Shown: positions 8,945 through 19,068 of the stretch, piece after piece
How positions within the stretch are numbered: position 1 is the stretch's first letter
Layout of the letters: every line of letters begins with the position of its first letter
Translations under genes and position numbers: made by a program
The notes under the pieces: model-generated
Databases searched by the model: none
Told to the model about the DNA's origin: nothing
Seen by the model: the letters and a program-made list of their open reading frames with translations, nothing else
Assembly (NCBI RefSeq): GCF_002797855.1
Contig: NZ_PGFB01000003.1
Span: 62,001-126,000 of the forward strand
DNA: 64,000 nt
Reading direction: 5' to 3'
From: Compostimonas suwonensis
GTDB taxonomy: Bacteria > Actinomycetota > Actinomycetes > Actinomycetales > Microbacteriaceae

Positions 8945-11004
8945 AGATCTGGTACGGCGGCGATTACAACCCCGAGCAGTGGGACTCCGAGACCGTGGAG
9001 GAGGACATCGCCCTCATGGGTGTCGCAGGTGTCAACCTCGTGACGATCAACGTCTTCGGATGGGCGATCATCGAGCCGCGTGAGGGCGAGTTCGACTTCA
9101 GCGCGCTCGACGAGCTGATCGCGCGATTGGGCGCAGCAGGCATCGGGGTCGACCTCGCAACGGGCACGGCCTCCCCGCCGCCGTGGCTCACGACCCGGTA
9201 TCCCGAGATGCTCCCGGTACGCGCCGACGGCACCCGACTGAGCCAGGGGAGCCGCCAGGAGTACTGCCCGAGCTCACCGGTGTACCGCGAGGCGAGCCTC
9301 CGACTCACGCGAGCCCTCGTGTCGCGCTACGCGGCCCATCCCTCGATCGAGCTCTGGCACATCAACAACGAGTACGGCGGTCACAACTCGCACTGCTACT
9401 GCGACGTCTCGGCAGCGGCCTTCCGCGACTGGCTCGAGCACCGCTACGGAACCGTCGACGAGCTCAACGCCGCGTGGAGCACGACGTTCTGGTCCCAGAG
9501 ATACGACAGCTTCGCTGAGATCCTCCCCCCACGTGTGACGTCGACGCACGGCAACCCGATGCAGCTCCAGGACTTCGACATCTTCTCGACCCACGAGCTC
9601 ATGGAGTGCTATCGGGGCGAGGTCGCCATCGTCCGTGAACTCTCGCCGGGCATCCCGCTCACCACGAACTTCATGGGCTTCTTCAAGCGAGCGGATTACT
9701 GGACCTGGGCGCGCGAGGTCGACATCGTGTCCAACGATGCGTATCCGGATCCGGCCGACCCCGACGCCGCCGCATACGCCGCGATGAACTGGGATCTCAT
9801 GCGGTCGCTCTCCGGCGGGCGGCCGTGGATGCTGATGGAGCAGGCCGCGAGCGCCGTCAACTGGCGAGCGGCGAACCAGCCCAAGGCGCCGGGGCAGATG
9901 CGCGCATGGTCCCTGCAGGCCGTCGCCCGCGGCGCGCGCTCGGTGCTGTTCTTCCAGTGGCGCCAGTCGGCGGGCGGAGCCGAGCAGTACCATTCCGCGA
10001 TGCTTCCCCACGCTCACACGCGCTCGCGCGTGTGGCGGGAGGTCCGCGAACTCGGGGCGGAGCTGCAGGGGCTCTCCGCACTCGGCGCCGATCTCGATGT
10101 GGGGCTCAACGGCCTGGGGGCCCGGGTGGCGATCGTGTTCGACTGGCCGTCGTGGTGGGCCATCGAGCAGGAGCACCTCCCCACCGCGCACGACTATCTC
10201 CGGCACGTGTTCGCGTGGTACCTGCCGTTGTGGCAGAACGACGTGCCCGTCGACTTCGTGCGGGCGGGCGACGATCTGTCGCGTTTCGATGTCGTGATCA
10301 CGCCGAGCACGTTCACGATGACGGATCAGGCGGCCGAGTCGATCGACCGCTTCGTGCTCTCAGGAGGCACTCTGGTCGCCACCTATCAGACGGCGGTCGT
10401 GGACGAGGTCCTCCGCGTCCGCCGCGACGGCTACCTGGGACCCCTGGCCCACACCCTCGGCATCTGGATCGAGGAGTTCACTCCGCCCGCGGGAGCCGAC
10501 CTCTGGGAACAGCGCGAGGAGGCGCCGTCGGTGTCGTTTCGCGGGCCGGCCGGCAGACGGCTCATGGGGTCGAGCTGGGCAGAGGTGCTCCACACCGACA
10601 CGGCATCGGCCGTCGCCGAGTTCGACTCCGGCCCTGCGAACGGCCACCCTGCCGTCACGCGGAACGAGCGCGGTCACGGGGTCGCCTGGTACGTCGCCAC
10701 CCAGCCCGACCGCGAAGCCATGCGCGAGCTCCTCGTGGCGATCGGCGTCACCCAGGGCGTCGAGCCCATCGATCCCGCGCTCGAACGCGTCGAGCGCGGC
10801 GGGCTCGTCTTCCTGATCAACCACGGCTCCGTCGCCGCGCGGGTTCGCGATCACGGCACGGATCTGCTCACGGGCGACCGGGAACCGGAGTGGGTTCCGT
10901 CATTCGGCGTGCGGATCATGTCGAACGCGCGCTCCGGCCTCGCGACACCGTCGGACAGCGACCGTGACCTCGCGGAGAGCACCATCCCCGGCGCACCCGC
11001 TTAA
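8941..11004 (+). CDS. GH42 beta-galactosidase
   Basis: The 687-residue protein opens with the GH42 hallmark Y-G-G-D-Y-N-P-E-Q-W. The motif W-H-I-N-N-E-Y-G contains the acid/base Glu144, and W-M-L-M-E-Q contains the nucleophile Glu300. Cysteines at 109, 152 and 154 match the metal-binding cluster of many GH42 enzymes. The trimerisation and C-terminal beta domains follow, giving the usual length. No signal peptide is seen, so it acts in the cytoplasm. Its start overlaps the previous stop by four bases (ATGA). It should release terminal beta-galactose from the oligosaccharide brought in by the divergent importer. Confidence 0.93.
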   Translation: MKIWYGGDYNPEQWDSETVEEDIALMGVAGVNLVTINVFGWAIIEPREGEFDFSALDELIARLGAAGIGVDLATGTASPPPWLTTRYPEMLPVRADGTRLSQGSRQEYCPSSPVYREASLRLTRALVSRYAAHPSIELWHINNEYGGHNSHCYCDVSAAAFRDWLEHRYGTVDELNAAWSTTFWSQRYDSFAEILPPRVTSTHGNPMQLQDFDIFSTHELMECYRGEVAIVRELSPGIPLTTNFMGFFKRADYWTWAREVDIVSNDAYPDPADPDAAAYAAMNWDLMRSLSGGRPWMLMEQAASAVNWRAANQPKAPGQMRAWSLQAVARGARSVLFFQWRQSAGGAEQYHSAMLPHAHTRSRVWREVRELGAELQGLSALGADLDVGLNGLGARVAIVFDWPSWWAIEQEHLPTAHDYLRHVFAWYLPLWQNDVPVDFVRAGDDLSRFDVVITPSTFTMTDQAAESIDRFVLSGGTLVATYQTAVVDEVLRVRRDGYLGPLAHTLGIWIEEFTPPAGADLWEQREEAPSVSFRGPAGRRLMGSSWAEVLHTDTASAVAEFDSGPANGHPAVTRNERGHGVAWYVATQPDREAMRELLVAIGVTQGVEPIDPALERVERGGLVFLINHGSVAARVRDHGTDLLTGDREPEWVPSFGVRIMSNARSGLATPSDSDRDLAESTIPGAPA

Positions 11005-11055
11005 GACCTGGGCCCCTGCATCGACGCGGGACCCTCAAGGAGAAGGAGACAGGCA

Positions 11056-13752
11056 ATGAAGCGCTGGTTATCTCACACGACGGCACTCGCCGTGCTCGTC
11101 GCACTGCTCGGGGTGGTGCCGATCGTCCAAGGAACGGCGGAGTCGGCCATCGCCTCGACACCGAGGCTGACCGACCCTCTTTTCACCAAGGTGCCGCAGG
11201 CGACGGCGCTGACGACGCTCGACATGCGCGTGCAGTACACAGGCGGTGACTCCACGGACGCCGTCGCCACTGCACGCGTGCTGCAGGGCCTGGTGAACCG
11301 CACCGCCACGAACAAGGTCTATCTGCTCAACGACGCGATCGACGCCTTGCACGAGATCGGGGGAAAGAACTGGAACGTGCAGGAGGACTGGATCACCAAC
11401 ACGGATGAGCTCACAGACCTTCCGCGTACTGCGCTCGCGCGCAGCAGCGGCGAGAACGGGGGCCTTCGCGCCCTGGTCGACCAGTACTCGGGGTATATCA
11501 ACGGTGTGGTGATCTGGGATCCGACGGCGACCGGAGACGTCGACGTCGCCACGTTCGGCGCGGCCGTGACGATCGCTGCGCAGACGGGGGCGCTCGCCGT
11601 TTCGCCCGATCTCCGAGACGACCTCGTCTCGTGGGGGTACAGCTTCCCGGTTCTCGAGGACCTCCGGGACTACGATTTCGACGACGACTTCGAGGTGCTG
11701 AACTGGTCTGTCGAGAACTACTGGGCGGGGTCGAACCAAGATCTGCGATCGGTCTTCTCGCTCGGCGCGGACAGCTATCTCGACATCCGTGCCTTCAATG
11801 AGGGGCCCATCGACTATGCCGTCGCGACCAACGGATTCGCGTTCGACATCAACATGGTCGACGCCGACGACGACGCCGCGCTGATGGGGCTGCTGGACAA
11901 CTACGTCGACGGCGAGACGGCGATCCTCGGCTGGATTCCCACCCACCCGGGCGGAACCGGTTTCGGCGAGACGCCGGCGGTGCTCGACGGCACGTCGTAT
12001 TACGTGCTCGGCGGGAACGGCCTGTCGGACTTCAGCGTCTACGGGTCGTTCCCGGACAGCGACATCGATCTGCCCGACCCGGTCGCCGACACGGTGGGCG
12101 CCAACGACGTCTACGTCGGCCTGATGCTGACGGATGGCGACGCACTGCACTGCGTCTACCGCGGTATGTTCTCGGAGTTCACGCAGGAGCGCACGTCGAG
12201 CTTCGGGGAGGTGCCGATCACCTGGTCGATCGCACCCCAGCTGGCGAACCTGGCGCCGCCGGTGTACAACTACTTCGCCGAGAACCTCCCGGAGGGCAGC
12301 GATCTGACCATCGGCTGGGCCGACAAGGTCAACAGATCCACTGATACGGGCCTGACCGCTCTTGCTGAGCAGTGGAGGCAGTACGCGGACCTGAGCGATA
12401 TCCACACGGTCTGGACGGTGCACTCGCAGGAGGATTCGCAACGCTCCGACCTCGTCGGCTGGGACGGTGTCGCGATCGGCTACACCAACAGCCAGATCCC
12501 GGCGCACCCGGCGACGCTGCGCTCCGACACCGCCGTGCTCGGCACCTGGAACTTCGGGTACGACGCGCCGGCCGAGGACGTCGTGGCCGGCATTCAGGAC
12601 TATGCGGGCCAGAACCCGGGTGCGCCGTTGTTCATGATGGTGACGATGGGTGCGCCCTTCAGCGAGACGGGCAGCTACTACGACAAGGCGAAGGACATCG
12701 CCGACGCCCTCGGGGCCGACCCGCAGGGACGCAACTACAAGTTCGTCGGCCTCTCCGACATGGCCGCCACGTACAGCGAGTTCGCCGCCAACGGCGGCAT
12801 CGGCGGCGGCGGTGCGGGCAACCTGATGTCCAACGGCGGCTTCGAGCTCAACCCGCTCGACGCGAACGGCTGGGGAACGCAGGACTGGAACAGCAACGCC
12901 TCGCTCAGCTGGGCGACCGACCAGAAGCGCAGCGGCCTGTATTCGGCGAAGGTGTCGGGCACCGGCGTGAACGCGGGGTTCAATCGCGACTACACGAACA
13001 AGATCTCCATCGGCCCGTCCGAGACATACACCCTGGGAGGGTGGATGAAGACCGATTCCGTGTCGGGGACCGGCGCCTGGGTGTGGACCGAGCAGTTGGA
13101 CTCCCTCGGCAATGTCATCTCCGGCACCCGGTGGGACAGCCCGCAGGAGCTCGGGACGAACGACTGGAACAAGGTCAGCCATACCTTCACAGCGGCGCCG
13201 AACGCGGCCAATATGAACCTGTACGTGCACCTCAACGGATCGGGCACGGTCTGGTACGACGACATGACGCTCGCCTCGGGCGCGGGCCCGGTCGTCTCGA
13301 ACAGCGGCTTCGAGTCCGACCCGATCGACGCGAACGGCTGGGACACGTTCTCGTGGTCCGGTTCGCCCGCGATCACGTGGGCGACCGATCAGGTGCACGG
13401 AGGATCGAGGTCGCTTCGCGTGACGAACGCGTCATCCGCGTTCGGCGGTGTCAACCGCGACGGGAATCGCGTCCCGGTCGAGGCGTCGACGAGCTACACG
13501 CTCGAGGGATGGGTGCGCACCGACTCGGTCTCCAGCCCGACGGGGGAGGGCGCCTATTGGGCGATCGGTTTCGCGGATGCGGCCGGCAACTGGATCGGGA
13601 CGAGCACCTACACGGATGTGCTGAGCGCGACCCACGATTGGACGCAGGTGTCTGCGACGGTGACGTCTCCCGCGAACGCCGCATACGCCACGATCGGAGC
13701 GCGGCTGAACGGAACGGGAACGGCCTGGTTCGACGATGTGACGCTCGAATAG
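11056..13752 (+). CDS. secreted GxGYxYP-like protein with two C-terminal binding modules
   Basis: The 898-residue protein has a Sec signal peptide (residues 1 to about 33). A GxGYxYP-like region of about 540 residues follows, a paralogue of the gene at 7232-8944 with the same T-D-G-D-A-L-H-C-V-Y-R-G motif. A Gly-rich linker (G-G-I-G-G-G-G-A-G) leads to two tandem beta-sandwich modules that begin S-N-G-G-F-E and S-N-S-G-F-E and end G-x-x-W-Y/F-D-D-x-T-L, typical of CBM4/9-type carbohydrate-binding domains. A strong AAGGAGAAGGAG site precedes the ATG. It is the only exported enzyme-like protein of this locus and probably attacks the polymer outside the cell. The family motif is again missing, so catalysis is unproven. 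Confidence 0.7.
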   Translation: MKRWLSHTTALAVLVALLGVVPIVQGTAESAIASTPRLTDPLFTKVPQATALTTLDMRVQYTGGDSTDAVATARVLQGLVNRTATNKVYLLNDAIDALHEIGGKNWNVQEDWITNTDELTDLPRTALARSSGENGGLRALVDQYSGYINGVVIWDPTATGDVDVATFGAAVTIAAQTGALAVSPDLRDDLVSWGYSFPVLEDLRDYDFDDDFEVLNWSVENYWAGSNQDLRSVFSLGADSYLDIRAFNEGPIDYAVATNGFAFDINMVDADDDAALMGLLDNYVDGETAILGWIPTHPGGTGFGETPAVLDGTSYYVLGGNGLSDFSVYGSFPDSDIDLPDPVADTVGANDVYVGLMLTDGDALHCVYRGMFSEFTQERTSSFGEVPITWSIAPQLANLAPPVYNYFAENLPEGSDLTIGWADKVNRSTDTGLTALAEQWRQYADLSDIHTVWTVHSQEDSQRSDLVGWDGVAIGYTNSQIPAHPATLRSDTAVLGTWNFGYDAPAEDVVAGIQDYAGQNPGAPLFMMVTMGAPFSETGSYYDKAKDIADALGADPQGRNYKFVGLSDMAATYSEFAANGGIGGGGAGNLMSNGGFELNPLDANGWGTQDWNSNASLSWATDQKRSGLYSAKVSGTGVNAGFNRDYTNKISIGPSETYTLGGWMKTDSVSGTGAWVWTEQLDSLGNVISGTRWDSPQELGTNDWNKVSHTFTAAPNAANMNLYVHLNGSGTVWYDDMTLASGAGPVVSNSGFESDPIDANGWDTFSWSGSPAITWATDQVHGGSRSLRVTNASSAFGGVNRDGNRVPVEASTSYTLEGWVRTDSVSSPTGEGAYWAIGFADAAGNWIGTSTYTDVLSATHDWTQVSATVTSPANAAYATIGARLNGTGTAWFDDVTLE

Positions 13753-13767
13753 CGGAATGGCAGGCCA

Positions 13768-13834
13768 CTGCTGCTCGCCGGCGAGAGGAGGACGCACGCG
13801 GTCCGCGCGTCTCCACGAAGCCGGCGAGCAGCAG
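13768..13834. terminator. intergenic hairpin after the glycosidase operon
   Basis: Perfect 15-base arms lie at 13768-13782 and 13820-13834, with a second imperfect GC stem inside the 37-base loop. It begins 16 bases after the last glycosidase stop and probably ends the rightward operon. The remaining bases up to sucC (13835-14093) hold the sucC promoter and operator listed below. I see nothing else there. Confidence 0.55.
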
Positions 13835-13962
13835 GAGGTCGTCGCCGCAGCCTCCGGCTCCGCCGTCGAACGCCGTGTCGGGGCGGTGTGGTCGTCCGCT
13901 GTCGCGGAGGGCGCCGCCCTGTCGCGGGCCTGCCGGTCTACGTGCCCGCCACCCGCAAGGGG

Positions 13963-13968
13963 TAGAGT
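13963..13968 (+). promoter_or_regulatory. predicted -10 element of sucCD
   Basis: TAGAGT at this place fits the TAnnnT -10 pattern seen throughout the window. No convincing -35 box is seen. Transcription would start near 13975, giving a leader of about 120 bases. Confidence 0.4.
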
Positions 13969-13982
13969 TCTCCTGGCGAAAA

Positions 13983-14000
13983 TATCTCGGCGTCGAGCTA
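13983..14000. promoter_or_regulatory. putative operator shared by sucC and icd
   Basis: TATCTCGGCGTCGAGCTA is an imperfect 18-base dyad placed just after the predicted sucC transcription start. It matches 14 of 18 bases of the dyad TCTCTCGATGTCGAGATA upstream of icd at 35593-35610. Two TCA-cycle genes sharing such a site suggests one regulator, not identified here. Confidence 0.45.
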
Positions 14001-14093
14001 AATCGACACGCCTGATTGTGCCTACCATCACGTCAGAAAAGCGCGGCAGAAGCCACCAGCCCAGCGCCGCGAACCCACCGGACAAGGAAAACC

Positions 14094-15257
14094 GTGGATC
14101 TATACGAGTACCAGGCCAGAGACCTGTTCGAACGCTACGAGGTCCCGGTGCTCCCGGGCATCGTCGCCGACACCCCCGAGGAGGTGCGTGCAGCGGCCGA
14201 GAAGCTCGGCGGCGTGGTCGTCGTCAAAGCTCAGGTGAAGGTCGGCGGGCGCGGCAAGGCGGGTGGCGTGAAGGTCGCCAAGACTCCGGATGACGCAGAG
14301 GCTGCTGCTCGCGACATCCTCGGCCTCGACATCAAGGGCCACACCGTCAAGCGCGTGATGGTCGCCGGCGGTGCACGCATCGCCCAGGAGTTCTACTTCT
14401 CGGTTCTGCTCGACCGGGCCAACCGCTCGTACCTCTCGCTCACGAGCTTCGAGGGCGGTATGGAGATCGAGATCCTCGCCGTCGAGCGCCCCGACGCGCT
14501 CGCCCGCATCGAGGTCAACCCGATTAAAGGCATCGACCTCGAGACCGCCACGGCGATCGCCCGCCAGGCGAACTTCCCTGACGACCTCGTCGACAAGGTC
14601 GCCCCCGTCTTCGTGAAGCTCTGGAACGTCTACAAGGGCGAGGACGCGACGCTCGTCGAGGTCAACCCGCTCGTGCTGACCGAGGAGGGCGACATCGTCG
14701 CCCTCGACGGCAAGGTCTCGCTCGACGAGAACGCCGGCTTCCGTCACCCCGAGCACGAGGCGCTCGAAGACAAGGATGCAGCCGACCCGCTCGAGGCGAA
14801 GGCGAAGGCCAACGACCTCAACTACGTGAAGCTCGACGGCGAGGTCGGCATCATCGGCAACGGCGCGGGCCTCGTGATGTCGACTCTCGACGTGGTCGCC
14901 TACGCGGGCGAGAAGCACGGCGGCGTGAAGCCCGCCAACTTCCTCGACATCGGCGGCGGAGCGTCGGCCGAGGTCATGGCCAACGGGCTCGACGTCATCC
15001 TCGGCGACGCGCAGGTCAAGAGCGTCTTCGTGAACGTCTTCGGCGGCATCACGGCGTGCGACGCGGTGGCCAACGGCATCGTCGCGGCACTCGGCATCCT
15101 GGGCGACTCGGCGACGAAGCCGCTCGTCGTGCGCCTCGACGGCAACAAGGTCGACGAAGGCCGCAAGATCCTCGAGGACGCGGCGCACCCGCTCGTGACC
15201 CTCGCCCTCAGCATGGACGAAGGCGCCGACAAGGCCGCCGAGTTGGCTTCGAAGTAA
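14094..15257 (+). CDS. sucC: succinate-CoA ligase, ADP-forming, beta subunit
   Basis: The 387-residue protein has an N-terminal ATP-grasp domain (E-Y-Q-A-R-D-L-F start, then [19 protein letters not shown]) and a C-terminal CoA-ligase domain with N-G-A-G-L-V-M and G-G-G-A-S motifs. With SucD it turns succinyl-CoA into succinate while making ATP in the TCA cycle. I chose the GTG at 14094, preceded by AAGGAAAA, because the protein then begins DLYEYQA exactly like its family; the open frame further upstream has no conserved sequence. sucD follows after 16 bases. Confidence 0.97.
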   Translation: MDLYEYQARDLFERYEVPVLPGIVADTPEEVRAAAEKLGGVVVVKAQVKVGGRGKAGGVKVAKTPDDAEAAARDILGLDIKGHTVKRVMVAGGARIAQEFYFSVLLDRANRSYLSLTSFEGGMEIEILAVERPDALARIEVNPIKGIDLETATAIARQANFPDDLVDKVAPVFVKLWNVYKGEDATLVEVNPLVLTEEGDIVALDGKVSLDENAGFRHPEHEALEDKDAADPLEAKAKANDLNYVKLDGEVGIIGNGAGLVMSTLDVVAYAGEKHGGVKPANFLDIGGGASAEVMANGLDVILGDAQVKSVFVNVFGGITACDAVANGIVAALGILGDSATKPLVVRLDGNKVDEGRKILEDAAHPLVTLALSMDEGADKAAELASK

Positions 15258-15261
15258 GTAA

Positions 15262-16161
<900 letters not shown>

Positions 16162-16169
16162 GGCCTCGT

Positions 16170-16249
16170 CACGACGACGGAGATCCCTCTCCCTCTCGGC
16201 ACCGCTCCTCGAGCGCGACCCGATCGGGGGTGGGATCTCCGTCGTCGTG
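16170..16249. terminator. long intergenic hairpin, family C copy 1
   Basis: Perfect 18-base arms lie at 16170-16187 and 16232-16249 around a 44-base loop. The stem core ACGACGGAGAT is the same as in the hairpin at 46440-46530. It begins nine bases after the sucD stop and likely ends that operon. Confidence 0.6.
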
Positions 16250-16299
16250 GGCCGGGGAGGTGGCTCTAGCATGGTGCGAGAACGACTCCGGGGGGATCC

Positions 16300-19059
16300 A
16301 TGGGCGACCAGACGCAGACGACGACGGCGACGGATGCCGCGGCCTACCGGCGCGGCGGCGACGAGGTCGCGCGTTCCCTGGGCTCAGACGCGGCATCCGG
16401 TCTGAGCGCTGCCGAGGCATCCGCCCGTCTCTCCTCGCACGGCCCCAACCGCCTGACCGCCCGCAGGCCGCCGTCGATGGCGCTCGTGGTTCTCACGATC
16501 CTGCGCGCGCCCATGAACATCATGCTCATCGTCGTGGCGGCGGCCGCGATCCTGATCGGGCAGTACGGCATCACGCTCGTGCTCGCCGTGCTCGTGACCG
16601 TGAACCTCGTGCTCGGCATCCGCCAGGAGCTCTCGTCGCGCGCGGGCGTCGACACGCTCGCGGCCGAACAGGTGGAGCGGGTGCGGGTCGTGCGCGACGG
16701 CCGGCCCGCGAGCATCGACGCCGAGGAGCTCGTGCCGGGCGACATCGTGACGGTCGAGGCCGGCGACCTCATCGCCGCCGACGGCCGCATCCTGGAGTCG
16801 GCGAGCCTCGAGGTGCAGGAGGCCGCCCTCACGGGGGAGAGCGCCGCGGTCGCGAAGGATCCGCTCGCGATCGCCGACGGCACGGGAGCCGGCGGCGCGG
16901 GAGGCGATGCCGGCGCCGAGGTCGCGCTGGGCGACCGCTCGAACATGCTCTTCCAGGGCACGACGGTCTCGCGCGGAACCGCCCGCTTCGTCGTCACGCA
17001 GACGGGCATGTCGACCGAGATCGGGCACATCGCCACCCTGCTCACCGAGGTGGAGCGGGTCGACTCGCCCCTGCAGATCGAGCTCGCGGCGCTCACCACG
17101 CGGGTCGCGATCGTCGCCTGGGTGGCGGTCGCCCTCATGCTCGTGATCGGCGCGCTGCGCGGACTGCCCGTCGCCGATCTCGTGCTGCTCGGCGTGACCG
17201 TGGCGATCTCGTCGATCCCCACGAGCATGCCCACCTTCGTGCAGACGATGCTCGCCTACGGCGCGAAGAAGCTCGCCGACGGCAAGGCGATCATCCGCAA
17301 CCTCGCCGACGTCGAGACCCTGGGCGCGACGAGCGCGATCGCGACCGACAAGACCGGCACGCTCACGCTCAACGAGATGGTCGTGACCGAGCTCTTCGCG
17401 AGCGGCGAGTGGTTCAGCGTCGAGGGCGACGGCTACGGGAAGAGCGGCCGGGTGCTGGGCGCGGCCGGGCGCGAGGTGCCCGACTTCACCCAGCTCGCCT
17501 ATGCGCTGTGCCTCGTCTCGGACGCGACGGTCTCCGACGCGGGCGAGGTCGTGGGCGACCCGACCGAGGCTGCGATGGTCGTGCTCGCCGCCAAGCTCGG
17601 CGTCGACGAAGTGCTCACCCGGCGCGAGTACCCGCGCCTGGCCGAGGTGCCGTTCGACTCCGAGTACAAGTTCATGGCCACCTACCACCGGGTTCCGCTC
17701 GACGGCGCCGACACCGTCGTCGGCCTCGTGAAGGGCGCCCCGGATGTCGTCATCGACCGCTGCTCGACGGCCCTCACCTCCGACGGCTCCCGCGTCGACC
17801 TCGCCGAACGCCGCGCCGACATCGAGGAGGCCAACCGGCAGCTCGCCTCCCGCGGCCTGCGGGTGCTCGCCTTCGCGATGCGGGTGTTCCCCGACGAGGC
17901 GCTCGACGGCATCCTCGCCGACCCCATGGGGCAGGTCGGCGAGCTGACCTTCGTGGGCCTGCTCGGGCTCATCGACCCGCTGCGCCCCTCGGCGAAGGCC
18001 GCGATCGCCGAAGCGCGCTCGGCGGGCGTCTCGGTGCGCATGATCACGGGCGACCACATCGTGACCGCCGCGGCCATCGGCGCCGAGCTGGGCCTCGAGC
18101 CGGGTGCGATGACGGGCGCCCGGTTCCGCGCCCAGAGCGACGAGGAGATGCGCCGGACCCTTCCCGACGTGCACGTCTTCGGGCGTGTGAGCCCCGAGGA
18201 CAAGCTGCGGCTCGTCGAGGCGCTCAAGGCCGAGGGCGAGGTGGTCGCGATGACGGGCGACGCGGTCAACGACGCCGCGGGCATCAAGGCGGCGAGCATC
18301 GGGGTGGCGATGGGCAGCGGCAGCGCCGTGACCAAGCAGGCCGCCCGCCTCGTGCTCACCGACGACAACTTCGGCACCCTCGTGGCCGGCATCCGCATCG
18401 GCCGGGAGGTCTACGACAAGATCGTCGCCTACGTGCGCTATCAGATGTCGACCCTGCTCGCGCTCGTGCTGCTGTTCCTGATCTCCTCGATCCTCGGCAT
18501 CGCCGAGGGCGTGCCGATGACCCCGGCGATGGTGCTCTTCCTCGCCTTCTTCTTCTCGGTCGTCCCGGTCGTCACGATCATGACCGACCGCCCCGCGCCC
18601 GACCTCATGTCGAGGCCGCCCCGCGACCTGACGGCGTCGATCGCGAGCCCCGGCTCGCTGCTGCAGTGGCTCGTCTACGCCCTCGCGATCCTGCTGCCGA
18701 CGCTCGTGCCGCTGCTGTTCGGGCCGGATCGCCCGCAGCTCGGCGTGGCCTCGGCATCCGTCACCATGGTCTTCGTCGTGCAGGCGCTCGCCTACGGCTT
18801 CGGCGGCATCACGCTGCGGCGCGACCCGGAGTCGGGGCTCAACAGCCCGCTGCTCGGCCCCGTGCTGCTGATGCTCGTGCCGGTCGCGCTGCTCATGATG
18901 TCGACCGAGTTCCCGGTCTTCACCGAGACGCTGCAGACGGTGCCGCTCTCGCCCGCGCAGTGGCTGCTGTGCTTCGTGCTCGCGCTCGTCTTCCCGGTCG
19001 TGGTCGAGCTCGACAAGGCCGTGCGCCGGGCCCGGGCGCGCCGCGCCGCCCGCCGCTAG
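16300..19059 (+). CDS. cation-translocating P-type ATPase
   Basis: The 919-residue pump has all P-type parts: an N-terminal cation-ATPase domain, T-G-E in the actuator domain near residue 178, the phosphorylated Asp350 in D-K-T-G-T-L-T, an ATP-binding domain, and the hinge motif T-G-D near residue 653. About ten membrane helices are predicted, as in P2/P3-type pumps. The membrane motif before the phosphorylation domain reads I-P-T-S-M-P where calcium pumps have PEGLP, and the hinge reads T-G-D-A-V-N-D where most have TGDGVND. The ion is therefore uncertain. A G-rich ribosome site precedes the ATG, and TAGCAT at 16266-16271 may be the -10 box. Confidence 0.88.
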   Translation: MGDQTQTTTATDAAAYRRGGDEVARSLGSDAASGLSAAEASARLSSHGPNRLTARRPPSMALVVLTILRAPMNIMLIVVAAAAILIGQYGITLVLAVLVTVNLVLGIRQELSSRAGVDTLAAEQVERVRVVRDGRPASIDAEELVPGDIVTVEAGDLIAADGRILESASLEVQEAALTGESAAVAKDPLAIADGTGAGGAGGDAGAEVALGDRSNMLFQGTTVSRGTARFVVTQTGMSTEIGHIATLLTEVERVDSPLQIELAALTTRVAIVAWVAVALMLVIGALRGLPVADLVLLGVTVAISSIPTSMPTFVQTMLAYGAKKLADGKAIIRNLADVETLGATSAIATDKTGTLTLNEMVVTELFASGEWFSVEGDGYGKSGRVLGAAGREVPDFTQLAYALCLVSDATVSDAGEVVGDPTEAAMVVLAAKLGVDEVLTRREYPRLAEVPFDSEYKFMATYHRVPLDGADTVVGLVKGAPDVVIDRCSTALTSDGSRVDLAERRADIEEANRQLASRGLRVLAFAMRVFPDEALDGILADPMGQVGELTFVGLLGLIDPLRPSAKAAIAEARSAGVSVRMITGDHIVTAAAIGAELGLEPGAMTGARFRAQSDEEMRRTLPDVHVFGRVSPEDKLRLVEALKAEGEVVAMTGDAVNDAAGIKAASIGVAMGSGSAVTKQAARLVLTDDNFGTLVAGIRIGREVYDKIVAYVRYQMSTLLALVLLFLISSILGIAEGVPMTPAMVLFLAFFFSVVPVVTIMTDRPAPDLMSRPPRDLTASIASPGSLLQWLVYALAILLPTLVPLLFGPDRPQLGVASASVTMVFVVQALAYGFGGITLRRDPESGLNSPLLGPVLLMLVPVALLMMSTEFPVFTETLQTVPLSPAQWLLCFVLALVFPVVVELDKAVRRARARRAARR

Positions 19060-19062
19060 ACT
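19057..19062 (+). promoter_or_regulatory. leaderless promoter -10 of the 19069 gene
   Basis: TAGACT overlaps the stop codon of the P-type ATPase and lies six bases before the GTG start of the next gene. This spacing places the transcription start on the start codon. Confidence 0.5.
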
Positions 19063-19068
19063 CGCACC

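Noticed and set aside
11068-13398. Long open frame of 776 codons on the strand opposite the secreted GxGYxYP-like gene
   Set aside because: It mirrors a real gene in a GC-rich sequence and has an Arg/Val/His-rich composition without any known domain. Similar shadows lie opposite the P-type ATPase (16384-20397) and the glycosidase at 42642.
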